Origin: Sphingobacterium sp. SRCM116780
GTDB taxonomy: Bacteria; Bacteroidota; Bacteroidia; Sphingobacteriales; Sphingobacteriaceae
Assembly: GCF_021442025.1 (NCBI RefSeq)
Contig: NZ_CP090446.1
Location: 186,001-250,000, forward strand
DNA: 64,000 nucleotides
Reading direction: 5' to 3'
How positions within the stretch are numbered: position 1 is the stretch's first letter; every line of letters starts with the position of its first letter. Position numbers and translations under genes: made by a program. Shown here one piece after another: positions 8,628-19,751 of this stretch. The notes under the pieces were generated by a model. It searched no databases and was not told where the DNA came from. It saw nothing but the letters and a program-made list of their open reading frames with translations.

Positions 8628-8745
8628 ATTCGTATTAAGTCTGCAAACCTACTATAAAAAAAAATATTTCTAGCATTTTTTTATAAACATTTGAGGGGTT
8701 TTTGCAAGATAATTTTTACTTTTCAAACTTTATGTTTATAATTTG

Positions 8746-11385
8746 TTAAAACTTGTAAGCATAAAGCTTATGATCTCGTTTAGAACTTATTAAATAAGAA
8801 GCGTTGTTTCCAAAATTAATGGGGCCAAAATAAAATTTTGACAGTCCGTCAATTGGAAATCCGTCTCGGACAAAGCCATCTTCATTAAAGATATAAATCA
8901 TCCGATTGTCAGTTCCTACAGCCATAAGATCATTGTTGTTGGTGGCCTTAAAAAATATCGGTCTATTACTGATGTCATCTACAAATTTGTATTCAAAATA
9001 CTTCGTCACATCCTTTTGGTTATAGACCATGAGCTTATTTTCACTGATGATGACATAATCTTTGTCGGCAGTACCACTTACATCTTCAAAATTGAAGGTG
9101 AAGCTATTACTCCAGTCACCCACCTTCACTTTGGTGGGTATACCTTCAAATGGTACTTTAAAAATCTCTCCTTTACCTTTTGCTAGAATAACAAAAGAAT
9201 TTTTCTCATCTGAAGTCGTAATAAGACCAATCGGGTTTTTTAATGTCTGACCGTCTATATCCAAGTCTTGTTGATGATACAAATGACCATTTTCGTTAAA
9301 GAAGTAAATAGAACCAGCATTGGTCCCTGCAATGATGAAATGTTTATTGGCTATAGTCGTTGCTTTTAAATCGTACAGAATTTTACTATCCAATTTTGGA
9401 TTTTCCCATTCTTTGATTTTATTTCCTTCAAAATCGTATACTGCGATTTGATTTGAACAAGGAACATAAATTCTTTTTTCATTGTTGAAATTGGTTATTG
9501 TTAAACCTCCAGAAGCATTGTTTTCTAATGCAAGTGAAAATCCTGGAATCATTTTCCCATCTGGAGAGAAGCGGTAAACCCGACTTCTAGTATTCAACAA
9601 AATACTGCGATCTGGCAATTGAATAGGTTGCCCCATGATTTCTCCTTGGAATAATGTTTTCCACAATTCTTTGCCTGATGGATTTAATGCATATACGGTA
9701 TGGTCCTGTTCCTGTACTAAAATGAATTTGCAGGTATCAGATTGATCAAAAACCCATGGATTATTGATCAATTTTGAATTCATCTGAAATGTCCATTCTG
9801 CTGTTCCTCCCAAACGATTCGTTGTCTTATACAAAGCGAAAAATCCAGAAACAAATCCACCCTGATTACCAGTTAGCTGAAAGGATGTGGAGTAGAAATT
9901 TTGATAACCAAAATTTTCTTTGTCTCTATAATCCTTTGCATATTCCGATTTTAAATTACTAATGATCGTATTGCTTGCAGTTTCGGGTTCAATATAGAAA
10001 GTAATGTTAGCCCTGTTACTTTGTATAGCGCTATGATTTTTGAAAACAGCAGTGCCAGATAGCAATTGATTCTCTTCATATGCTTTACGGTATTTTCGTA
10101 AAATGTTTGTTTGGTTAGCGACAAAAAGAACGTTACCTATTCTTGTAAAATAGGGGCGTTGAAAAGTTTTAAAAGGATCTCCAAAGCTAGTATATAGTAT
10201 ATTAGAGTAATCAAACTGGTATATAGAATCGCCTTGATTACTACTTATTTTCTTGGCCGTTTCCAAGAATTTGTTGGTATCGGCTAAACTTACAAGCCCT
10301 AACAGATCTTCATTGTCCAATTCAGCTATTGCAAATTCGTCATTCCATAGCGGTAATATGTCTTTTTGGAAGAGAACCTTTCCTTCATTTTCAATCATTT
10401 TTTGCTGACTTGCGATTTTGTCAGCTTCCTTACGATACACAAATAAGTCGTGGAGGGCACTATGAAAGCTGTTGATGTCAGATAAACTATAATTAATGTA
10501 TGAAGCTGTATTTTTTGGTAAAAAATTGGCTAGGGTCTGTACTTGTCCCGATTGATTTGCGAATAGACGTAAATAAGTTTGCTGATTTAAATCAAGCTTA
10601 GTTTCTCCTTTAAAAATAAGTGCATCATTTTTAAAGTTTAAATTCCAGGCTGTCTCTCCATGTAAAGAATCGATTTGGTTGAGATAGACGCCAAACTTAC
10701 TACGCATTATTTTTCTTGCAAATGCAGCAATTTGATTGTTATTGAAATAAAGACTTAAAGGTGTATTTTTACTATTATGATTGACGAAGAATTCAATCTG
10801 CTTGGTAGCTAGTTTGGGTACTTTTTTGTCAATTACTTGATGAATAAGCGATCGCTCGTAACTCGCAAAAAGGATGTTTTCATGAAGTGTACAGTACAGG
10901 ATAGAGTCCTTAGCTCCTTGATCAAAACTATAAATAGTATGATCTAGTGTATCTGTTTGATTTAACTTATATTTTTTATCTATCGAATGAAATAGTGTCG
11001 CTAATTCTTGGTTGTTTAATTTTTCATGTAATGCAATGGTATATAATGTTGCTATACCTGCTTGACCGGGATGGTAAGAAAGAATGATTTCTTCATCATA
11101 AACGTTTTCTTCCAGTGCTTTTGAACGAAGAAAATCTTGTTTTATCTTTTTTAAATCTTCAAAATTTTGCTTCCCTTGAATGGCTTCAAATAATTCAAAA
11201 TTTTGAAATATAGTATCCGTTGCTTGATTGTTTTTGAAAGTAGCAATAAAATAAGTGTCTGCTGGTAAATATTGAAGTGGTTTTGTTGCATTTTTTTGCT
11301 TATTGCTGTTGTCGGAGAAGTAATAAATAGAGGCCGCAATAACAGCAATAAAAAGTAACACCGTAACAATGATCGTATTTCTCAT
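8746..11385 (-). CDS. Large membrane-anchored protein with C-terminal beta-propeller-like repeats
   Basis: 879 aa from the ATG at 11385. A longer frame to 11397 needs a non-ATG start and adds only MLLD. One N-terminal membrane segment (IIVTVLLFIAVIAASIYYF) leaves the bulk outside the cytoplasm. Residues 40-520 contain PLQYLPADTYFIATF, reminiscent of the DUF3352-type proteins of Bacteroidota. Residues 540-879 have repeated blades such as HTVYALNPSGKELW, RVYRFSPDGKMIPGF, GSIYFFNENGHLY, RMIYIFNEDGFVRDGFP and HKLYAYKF, which is PQQ/WD-like propeller text. There is no catalytic motif. It may be a scaffold or sensor in the periplasm. The family is a guess, while the anchor and repeats are plain in the sequence. 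Confidence 0.7.
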   Translation of the reverse strand: MRNTIIVTVLLFIAVIAASIYYFSDNSNKQKNATKPLQYLPADTYFIATFKNNQATDTIFQNFELFEAIQGKQNFEDLKKIKQDFLRSKALEENVYDEEIILSYHPGQAGIATLYTIALHEKLNNQELATLFHSIDKKYKLNQTDTLDHTIYSFDQGAKDSILYCTLHENILFASYERSLIHQVIDKKVPKLATKQIEFFVNHNSKNTPLSLYFNNNQIAAFARKIMRSKFGVYLNQIDSLHGETAWNLNFKNDALIFKGETKLDLNQQTYLRLFANQSGQVQTLANFLPKNTASYINYSLSDINSFHSALHDLFVYRKEADKIASQQKMIENEGKVLFQKDILPLWNDEFAIAELDNEDLLGLVSLADTNKFLETAKKISSNQGDSIYQFDYSNILYTSFGDPFKTFQRPYFTRIGNVLFVANQTNILRKYRKAYEENQLLSGTAVFKNHSAIQSNRANITFYIEPETASNTIISNLKSEYAKDYRDKENFGYQNFYSTSFQLTGNQGGFVSGFFALYKTTNRLGGTAEWTFQMNSKLINNPWVFDQSDTCKFILVQEQDHTVYALNPSGKELWKTLFQGEIMGQPIQLPDRSILLNTRSRVYRFSPDGKMIPGFSLALENNASGGLTITNFNNEKRIYVPCSNQIAVYDFEGNKIKEWENPKLDSKILYDLKATTIANKHFIIAGTNAGSIYFFNENGHLYHQQDLDIDGQTLKNPIGLITTSDEKNSFVILAKGKGEIFKVPFEGIPTKVKVGDWSNSFTFNFEDVSGTADKDYVIISENKLMVYNQKDVTKYFEYKFVDDISNRPIFFKATNNNDLMAVGTDNRMIYIFNEDGFVRDGFPIDGLSKFYFGPINFGNNASYLISSKRDHKLYAYKF

Positions 11386-11541
11386 ATCTAATAACAAACG
11401 TACTAAAAATTATCTGGAACCCTACTTTTCAAAGACAAGAACCCCATTTATAGCAATAAATTTAATAAATATTCTGTTTTTATAAGGAAGATTTGATACA
11501 TTTATGCGGCATTATTAAAATATAAACATAATTTTAAATTA

Positions 11542-11931
11542 ATGAATAAGAAAATCATTCTGGTGGCTGCATTATTTGGTGCACTGGCTGTTATTTTAGG
11601 TGCTTTTGGTGCACATGGTTTAGAAGGGAAGGTTAGTGCAGCGCATATCGAAACATGGAAAACAGCTAATCAGTATCATTTCTATCATACTTTAGCCTTA
11701 TTGTTTTTGTCTACTTTTTCAAGAGCTAAAACAGCTTCTATTCGGGTATCATTTATTTCTTTTATAATCGGATTGATTTTCTTTTCGGGTTCTTTATATC
11801 TGTTAAGTGTTAGAGAAATTGTTGGATTTGTTAATCCTGCAATTTTAGGGCCTATTACACCTTTAGGAGGAGTCGCTTTCATTGTTGGTTGGATCGCATT
11901 ATTTATCGCTGCACTTAAAAATAAATCATAG
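11542..11931 (+). CDS. DUF423 family small membrane protein
   Basis: 129 aa with four predicted membrane helices. It has the family signature near the start (GALAVILGAFGAHGLEG, then ANQYHFYHTLALL) and FFSGSLYLLS and PLGGVAFIVGW later. Length and motifs match the YgdD/DUF423 family of inner-membrane proteins, whose function is unknown. It is a single gene ending at a strong terminator. Confidence 0.92.
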   Translation: MNKKIILVAALFGALAVILGAFGAHGLEGKVSAAHIETWKTANQYHFYHTLALLFLSTFSRAKTASIRVSFISFIIGLIFFSGSLYLLSVREIVGFVNPAILGPITPLGGVAFIVGWIALFIAALKNKS

Positions 11932-11951
11932 CTTATACACAAGCTCTTTGT

Positions 11952-11997
11952 AAAATAAGCCCTCGGAAAAATTCAAATTTTTTCGAGGGCTTATTTT
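11952..11997 (+). terminator. Rho-independent terminator
   Basis: 14-bp arms (11952-11965 and 11984-11997) with a GCCCTCG core and flanking A and T runs, 20 bp after the DUF423 stop. Confidence 0.88.
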
Positions 11998-12028
11998 TTA
12001 GTAATTTTACATCATACTTGAAATTAGC

Positions 12029-14512
12029 ATGCCAGAGCCTCAAAATTTATTTTTCACAGACCGAACTACAGTTTTTGTAGACGTCATTCTGCCTTTAGCA
12101 ATAGCCAACACATACACTTACCGTATTCCATCGGAGTGGAATGATAAAATCCAGATTGGTGTACGTGTCATGGTGCAGTTCGGAAAAAACAAAATTTATT
12201 CGGCTATTGTGAAGCAGATAAGTAAGGAGGCCCCAAAACATTATGAGGCAAAGTATATTTTAGATATTATTGATGAAAAACCTGTAGTTGATCGAGCACA
12301 ATTACTATTGTGGGATTGGATATCAGATTATTATATGTGTTCATTGGGAGAGGTGATGCAGGCAGCATTGCCATCTGCTTTGAAATTGGCGAGTGAAACT
12401 AAAATCATTTCGTCTATTCCTGAAGATTTCGATCGTTCTTCGCTATCAGACAAGGAATATTTGATTATTGAAGCACTGGAAGTGGCAGGAGAGTTAAAAG
12501 TAAACGATATTGTCAAACTGTTAAGTCAGAAATCTGTATTTCCGATATTGAAAACCATGTTTGATAAAGGAATCGTCTTGATTTCTGAAGAGATAGCGGA
12601 ACGCTATAAACCCAAGACCAAAGTATTTTTCTCGCTTTCGCCTGAATTTTGCAATGAAGACGGAAAACGTCAGTTGTTAGATTCATTAAAACGAGCTCCA
12701 AAACAACAAGATGCCGTGTTAGCTTTTATGCAATTGTCAAAAAAGGAAACAGATATTACGCGTCAGATGATTATGGAAGCTTCAGGATGTGGTTCTAGTG
12801 CGATAACCACGTTGATCGATAAAGCTGTATTTCAAGTAAAGGAAAAGGTTGTGAGCCGTTTTCAAGGGCAGGATCTGGATCTGGATGCAAACTTTGAATT
12901 CAATACCAATCAACAACGTTCTTTTGATGAGATACAGCAAAGTTTTGAAGCGAAGGATGTCACTTTACTGCATGGTGTCACCGCCTCTGGAAAAACACAG
13001 ATTTATATCCGTTTAATTGAGCAAGCGATAGCAGCAGGAAAGTCTGCTTTATATTTATTGCCCGAAATTGCGCTAACAGCGCAAATAACAGCAAGATTGA
13101 AATTACATTTTGGAGATAAATTAGGTGTTTATCATTCTAAATTTAATGATAATGAACGTGCTGAAGTATGGCATAAAGTTTTAAAAAATGAGTTTCAGGT
13201 AATCATTGGTGCACGTTCATCGGTATTCTTACCTTTCCAAGATTTAGGGATCATCATTATTGATGAAGAGCATGAGAGTTCGTATAAACAATATGATCCT
13301 GCACCTCGATATCACGCGAGAGATACCGCTATTTATTTAGGTCATATTCATCAAACAAAAGTGTTATTGGGATCGGCAACACCCTCCATTGAAAGTTTTT
13401 ATAACGCTAAATCAAATAAATATGGTTTTGTGCAGCTACTAGAGCGATTTGGGAATGCACAGTTGCCCGAAATTCATATTATTGATATTCCACAGGAAGG
13501 AAGGAAAGAGAACATGTTTTCTTATTTTTCTGGAACTTTACTAAAAGCAATCGAAGGAGCCTTAGAACGAAAAGAACAAGTCATCTTGTTCCAAAATCGT
13601 AGGGGACACACCACGATTACCCAGTGTAATACCTGTGGTTATGTGGCCAAATGTGTGAATTGTGATGTCAGTATGACGTATCATAAAAGTTCGAATATGA
13701 TGCATTGCCATTATTGTGGACACGTGGAATCTCCTATTAAAATCTGTCCTGCATGCGGTATGCCCCATATTGAGAGTAAAGGGTTTGGAACGGAGCGTGT
13801 AGAAGAAGAGTTGGAATTGCTGATGCCGAAGGTCCGCATCGGGCGTTTGGATTTAGATTCAACTAAGGGTAAACATGGTTTTGATAAAATTATAGGTGCA
13901 TTTGACGAACATGAATTTGATATTCTTATCGGTACGCAAATGGTCGCTAAAGGTTTAGATTTTGGAAGAGTTAGTTTGATCGGTATTATTAATGCAGATG
14001 CGATGATCAATTTCCCAGACTTTAGAGCTTATGAAAGATCTTTTTCCTTGTTCTCTCAAGTAGCAGGACGTGCAGGACGTCGGGAAGCAGGAGGGCAGGT
14101 CATTATCCAAACGTATACACCAAAACATCGTGTTTTAGAACAGGTAGTTGCTAATGACTATCAAGCTATGTTTGATACGGAAATAAAAGAACGTAAGAAT
14201 TTTGGCTATCCTCCTTTTTATCGGGTGATTCGTATCGATATTAAAAATATGGATATGCAGAAATGTTATGATGGTGCTAAGAAATTTGCCTCAGCTTTGC
14301 GTCAGCAGCTAGGTAGCCGTGTTTTAGGTCCGGAAACACCTTTAGTGGGACGTGTACGTAATTACTTTATTCAGACGATCACATTAAAAATTGAACGGAA
14401 TAACATCAGTATGGCTAAGGTGAAGGATTTGATTCGAGTGGTGAAAAATGACTTTGCGGCTGATAAATCGAATACAGGTGCTCGAGTTGTTATCGATGTT
14501 GACCCGTATTAA
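12029..14512 (+). CDS. priA: Primosomal protein N' (PriA helicase)
   Basis: 827 aa superfamily 2 DNA helicase that restarts stalled replication forks by loading the replicative helicase. The N-terminal DNA-binding domain starts with VFVDVILPLAIANTYTYRIP. The helicase core has Walker A HGVTASGKTQ (about 315) and the DEEH box (about 411). The Cys-rich zinc-binding region (about 532-580) has CNTCGYVAKCVNCD and CHYCG plus CPACG, all eight cysteines present. The C-terminal motifs IGTQMVAKGLDFGRV and QVAGRAGRR are present too. Length fits Bacteroidota PriA. It is a single gene between a terminator and pcm. Confidence 0.97.
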   Translation: MPEPQNLFFTDRTTVFVDVILPLAIANTYTYRIPSEWNDKIQIGVRVMVQFGKNKIYSAIVKQISKEAPKHYEAKYILDIIDEKPVVDRAQLLLWDWISDYYMCSLGEVMQAALPSALKLASETKIISSIPEDFDRSSLSDKEYLIIEALEVAGELKVNDIVKLLSQKSVFPILKTMFDKGIVLISEEIAERYKPKTKVFFSLSPEFCNEDGKRQLLDSLKRAPKQQDAVLAFMQLSKKETDITRQMIMEASGCGSSAITTLIDKAVFQVKEKVVSRFQGQDLDLDANFEFNTNQQRSFDEIQQSFEAKDVTLLHGVTASGKTQIYIRLIEQAIAAGKSALYLLPEIALTAQITARLKLHFGDKLGVYHSKFNDNERAEVWHKVLKNEFQVIIGARSSVFLPFQDLGIIIIDEEHESSYKQYDPAPRYHARDTAIYLGHIHQTKVLLGSATPSIESFYNAKSNKYGFVQLLERFGNAQLPEIHIIDIPQEGRKENMFSYFSGTLLKAIEGALERKEQVILFQNRRGHTTITQCNTCGYVAKCVNCDVSMTYHKSSNMMHCHYCGHVESPIKICPACGMPHIESKGFGTERVEEELELLMPKVRIGRLDLDSTKGKHGFDKIIGAFDEHEFDILIGTQMVAKGLDFGRVSLIGIINADAMINFPDFRAYERSFSLFSQVAGRAGRREAGGQVIIQTYTPKHRVLEQVVANDYQAMFDTEIKERKNFGYPPFYRVIRIDIKNMDMQKCYDGAKKFASALRQQLGSRVLGPETPLVGRVRNYFIQTITLKIERNNISMAKVKDLIRVVKNDFAADKSNTGARVVIDVDPY

Positions 14513-14644
14513 TTTTTAGATCAGTTGGTGTTTTTTGACAAATATTTTTCTTTTAAAATGAAAGACCTTGCAGGTTAGTCGGTTAGTTTTGAAATTGTTC
14601 TTATAGTGGTATTTGTTAAATAACAATAGTATTTTTGAATCACA

Positions 14645-15301
14645 ATGGCGTATAAATTTGTAGATAATTATAGAGAAAAGGGTGCTCGTAAGCAGTTGGT
14701 TCAATTACTAAAAACAAGAGGCATTAGTGATCAACATGTCTTGAATGCAATTGCTAAGGTGCCACGACATTTTTTCTTTGATGAAACATTTTGGAATCAG
14801 GCCTATAAAGATATCGCTTTTCCCATAGGTGATGGACAAACCATCTCTCAACCCTATACCGTTGCCTATCAATCGGAATTACTACATGTCAAAAAAGGAG
14901 ACAAAGTATTAGAAATTGGTACGGGCTCTGGTTATCAAACTTGTATTTTAATGGAACTAGGGGCAGAGGTATATACCATAGAACGTCAAGAAAACTTATA
15001 TAATAGAACCATACAAGTGTTGCCATATATGGGATATAAACCGCATTTCTTTTGTGGTGATGGTTCAAAAGGTGTTGAGAAACATGCACCGTATGATAAA
15101 ATAATTGTGACTGCTGGTGCCCCCTTCGTCCCAGAAATTATGTTGAAGCAATTAAAAATTGGTGGTATTTTCGTCATCCCAGTAGGGGATGAAAAGGAAC
15201 AAAAGATGATGACGATCATTCGTGCTGGAGAAAATGATTTTGATCGTATTGAACTCGATACATTTAGATTTGTACCTTTAGTTGGAGATCAAGCTTGGTA
15301 A
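14645..15301 (+). CDS. pcm: Protein-L-isoaspartate O-methyltransferase
   Basis: 218 aa SAM-dependent methyltransferase that repairs isoaspartyl residues in aged proteins. It has the PCMT signature (VPRHFFFDE, FPIGDGQTISQPY) and the SAM-binding motif VLEIGTGSGYQT, followed by YTIERQ and KIIVTAGAPFVP. It is in the same direction as the MutS-like gene 29 bp downstream and may be co-transcribed. Start codon ATG at 14645. Confidence 0.95.
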   Translation: MAYKFVDNYREKGARKQLVQLLKTRGISDQHVLNAIAKVPRHFFFDETFWNQAYKDIAFPIGDGQTISQPYTVAYQSELLHVKKGDKVLEIGTGSGYQTCILMELGAEVYTIERQENLYNRTIQVLPYMGYKPHFFCGDGSKGVEKHAPYDKIIVTAGAPFVPEIMLKQLKIGGIFVIPVGDEKEQKMMTIIRAGENDFDRIELDTFRFVPLVGDQAW

Positions 15302-15330
15302 ACCCCAATCTTTTTTAGTTATGAAAATAT

Positions 15331-17154
15331 ATGCGTGATCAGATAATGGATTTCTACCATAAAAATAAGGAGGAAATCGAACAACAAGTAAAAAAACTAA
15401 ATCGAACGATAAACCAAAATAGTTTTTATCGGTTAGCTGTTATTATTTTGGGTGGTGCCGCATTATTCTATTCCTTTCAGCTTGAAAGCCTGATGCTGGT
15501 CTTGGTTTTATTTTTTGCACTTATTTTTCTTTTCGCTTTTCTAGTGAACCGACAAAGTAAACTGGAAAAAGGAAGAGACTATCAGCAAGCATTACTAGCA
15601 GTCAATGTGAATGAGATTACCATAAAAAATAATGGTGTTAATATCTATGATAATGGGACAGATTTAGAAGATAGTAAACACCCTTATAGCTCAGATCTGG
15701 ATATTGTGGGAAACCATTCTTTATTTCAATTATTAAATCGTTCCGCAACTAAATTAAGTATATCCGTATTAGGAAGTTGGCTGTTAACGAATTCTGATCG
15801 CTCAGATATTTTAAGAAGACAAGAAGCGTCTAGTGAAATTGCAGAAGATGTTCATTGGAGTCAAGATTTTCAAGCAAAGCTTTTATCTAATTTGAATCAA
15901 AAATTAGATGTCAAATCATTTCTAAGTACCTATTTTGAATCAGGAGATTTTAGTTTTGGTAGTGCATTCATGCGAATTTATGTGAAATTAGCGCCTTTTT
16001 TATTTATTGGTTCTATTGTCTTTGCTATTTTTATTCCCTTCTTTACTTTTCTGCCTGTCGTTATCGGCTTGATTCATTTATTATGGACGATGGCAAATGG
16101 GGGTAAAGTTTCATTTTTCTCTAGCCGTATTGATAAAGTTGGTCATCTTTTGGGTGCGTATGCTTCGAGTATGGAACTTGTCGAAAATAGGACGTGGAAA
16201 GCAGAGCGGAACATACAGTTGCAGAATCGATTGAAAATTCAAGACGCAACAGATTCCGTTTCGAGTGCATTTAAAAAATTGGGAAGACTCATCGGTAATC
16301 TGGACGCTCGGAATAACATGATGGTGGGAACAATTTTAAATATTTTCTTGCTATGGGATTTTAAACAAGTGTTGGCGATTGTTGACTGGAGGTCGAAATA
16401 TCAAGCAAATATTTTAGATTCCTTTGATACATTATCAGAAATGGAAGCTCTTGTAAGTTTAGGGACATGGAAGCGCAATCATCCTGATTGGACGACAACA
16501 ATTATTCTGGAACAATTGGATGATACTATTGAAGCTGTGGATATGTCGCACCCCATGATTTCTACAGAGAAAGCGATTGCAAATACCTATACAAACGAAG
16601 ATCATCAGATTGCTTTAGTAACCGGTTCGAATATGGCTGGAAAGAGCACTTTTCTTCGTACCATTGGGATCAATGCGGTATTGGCTTATGCAGGTGCTGT
16701 TGTACCAGCACGTTCATTTCGAATCCCCATCTATCATTTGATTTCCTATATGCGTATCAAGGATAACTTAAATGAAAGTACTTCTACTTTTAAGGCAGAA
16801 TTGGATCGGATGAAGTTTATTCTGGAAACAGTTGCGGTGCGTACCGATAGTTTCTTTCTAATTGATGAAATGCTAAGAGGGACAAATTCTGTTGATAAAT
16901 ATTTAGGATCTCGTGCGATCATAAAAAAGCTGATCAGTGAGAAGGGAAAGGGAATGGTAGCAACGCATGATTTACAATTATCAACATTAGCAGATGAATA
17001 TCCAAAAGTGGTCAAAAATTATCATTTTGATATTCAGGTTATTAATGATGAGATGCTCTTCGATTATAAACTGAAAATAGGGGAATGTAAAATATTTAAT
17101 GCTTCAATGTTGTTAAAAGGAATTGGAGTGGACGTAGAACAAGGTAAGAATTAA
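15331..17154 (+). CDS. MutS-like ATPase with membrane segments
   Basis: 607 aa protein whose C-terminal third is a MutS domain V ATPase. It has Walker A TGSNMAGKSTFLRT at about 431, Walker B FFLIDEMLRGTNS at about 508 and the His switch region in VATHDLQLS. The N-terminal half lacks the mismatch-recognition domain. It carries hydrophobic pairs at about 32-72 and 212-245, so the protein is probably tethered to the inner membrane. It is shorter than MutS (about 860 aa) and lacks the Smr domain of MutS2. Similar proteins are usually annotated DNA mismatch repair protein MutS in Bacteroidota, but a repair role is not supported by the architecture. It lies 6 bp upstream of the thioesterase gene. 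Confidence 0.85.
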   Translation: MRDQIMDFYHKNKEEIEQQVKKLNRTINQNSFYRLAVIILGGAALFYSFQLESLMLVLVLFFALIFLFAFLVNRQSKLEKGRDYQQALLAVNVNEITIKNNGVNIYDNGTDLEDSKHPYSSDLDIVGNHSLFQLLNRSATKLSISVLGSWLLTNSDRSDILRRQEASSEIAEDVHWSQDFQAKLLSNLNQKLDVKSFLSTYFESGDFSFGSAFMRIYVKLAPFLFIGSIVFAIFIPFFTFLPVVIGLIHLLWTMANGGKVSFFSSRIDKVGHLLGAYASSMELVENRTWKAERNIQLQNRLKIQDATDSVSSAFKKLGRLIGNLDARNNMMVGTILNIFLLWDFKQVLAIVDWRSKYQANILDSFDTLSEMEALVSLGTWKRNHPDWTTTIILEQLDDTIEAVDMSHPMISTEKAIANTYTNEDHQIALVTGSNMAGKSTFLRTIGINAVLAYAGAVVPARSFRIPIYHLISYMRIKDNLNESTSTFKAELDRMKFILETVAVRTDSFFLIDEMLRGTNSVDKYLGSRAIIKKLISEKGKGMVATHDLQLSTLADEYPKVVKNYHFDIQVINDEMLFDYKLKIGECKIFNASMLLKGIGVDVEQGKN

Positions 17155-17160
17155 AAAAAA

Positions 17161-17565
17161 ATGACATTACAAGAGAGAATTGAGGAGTCGAAAACGCACC
17201 ATTTCATGACTGTTTTCCCATTTACAACGAACCACCATGCTAATTTATTTGGTGGAAAAGCAATGGCGATTATGGATGAAGTAACCTTTATGTGTGCAAC
17301 ACGTTTTTGTAGAAAAGCACTCGTTACGGTTTCTTCAGATAAAATTGATTTCGAAAAAGCAATTCCAGCAGGGAGTATGATTGAAGCTATTGCAGAAGTA
17401 ATACATGTGGGAAGAACAAGTTTAAAAGTAAAAGTGGAGATTTTCTTAGAAGATATGTACAAAGATGGACGAGAATTGGCTGTAAAGGGCGTGTTTTCTT
17501 TTGTAGCTTTAGATGATAATAAACAACCGATACCTGTGTTGCAAGGCTTAGAAATTGAAGATTGA
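17161..17565 (+). CDS. Acyl-CoA thioesterase (hotdog fold)
   Basis: 134 aa single-hotdog protein of the YciA/BFIT type that hydrolyses acyl-CoA to free fatty acid and CoA. Characteristic stretches are FPFTTNHHANLFGGKAMA, IMDEVTFMCATRF, SSDKIDFEKAIPAGSMIE and GRTSLKVKVEIF. The active-site Asn/Asp region around HHANLFGG is intact. It is encoded 6 bp after the MutS-like gene and ends at a strong hairpin. Substrate chain length is unknown. Confidence 0.92.
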   Translation: MTLQERIEESKTHHFMTVFPFTTNHHANLFGGKAMAIMDEVTFMCATRFCRKALVTVSSDKIDFEKAIPAGSMIEAIAEVIHVGRTSLKVKVEIFLEDMYKDGRELAVKGVFSFVALDDNKQPIPVLQGLEIED

Positions 17566-17580
17566 TTAAAGTTTGTTCGT

Positions 17581-17628
17581 TATAAAAAGAATGGAATAAT
17601 AGATCACTATTATTCCATTCTTTTTATA
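17581..17628 (+). terminator. Hairpin terminator, possibly bidirectional
   Basis: Perfect 21-bp arms (17581-17601 and 17608-17628) around a 6-nt loop, with internal A5 and T5 runs. It lies between the convergent thioesterase and smpB genes and could serve both. Confidence 0.85.
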
Positions 17629-17702
17629 GGTGACAAATCTCATACGTTTGATTTAAAATAGGGAAAGAGCAACCGTAGAGGCCTATTATGTTACCCGTTT
17701 AG

Positions 17703-18158
17703 TTATCTTTTCAATACACGATCCAACTCTCGTTTACCTTCTCTTTCTTTAATTGTATCGCGTTTGTCGAAGTCTTTTTTACCTTGAGCTAAGGCAATTT
17801 CTACTTTAGCAAATCCTCTTCCACTAATAAAAATGCGTAAGGGAACAATTGTAAATCCCTTTTCTTCACCCTTTAAACGTAATTTTTTTAATTCTTTCTT
17901 GGTTAATAAAAGTTGACGATCACGTTTTGCTTCATGGTTGTAAAAAGATCCGTGCGAATATTCTGCGATATGCATATTTCGTAGATATAACCCATCATCA
18001 AAAAAATTACAAAAACTATCGTTAATGGTTGCTTTTCCTTCTCTTATTGATTTAATCTCTGTTCCCAAAAGTCGTATTCCAGCGACATATTTGTCTAATA
18101 GGTGATATTCGTATGAAGCTCTTTTATTTTTTATATTGATATCTGATGATATTGCCAT
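17703..18158 (-). CDS. smpB: SsrA-binding protein SmpB
   Basis: 151 aa RNA-binding protein that delivers tmRNA to stalled ribosomes. It has the family start (NIKNKRASYEYHLLDKYVAGI), LLGTEIKSIREGKATINDSF, YLRNMHIAEYS and the basic C-terminal tail KKDFDKRDTIKERE. Length is normal. It is a single gene on the minus strand. No tmRNA gene is seen in the window. Confidence 0.97.
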   Translation of the reverse strand: MAISSDINIKNKRASYEYHLLDKYVAGIRLLGTEIKSIREGKATINDSFCNFFDDGLYLRNMHIAEYSHGSFYNHEAKRDRQLLLTKKELKKLRLKGEEKGFTIVPLRIFISGRGFAKVEIALAQGKKDFDKRDTIKEREGKRELDRVLKR

Positions 18159-19744
<1,586 letters not shown>

Positions 19745-19751
19745 TTCTGTT

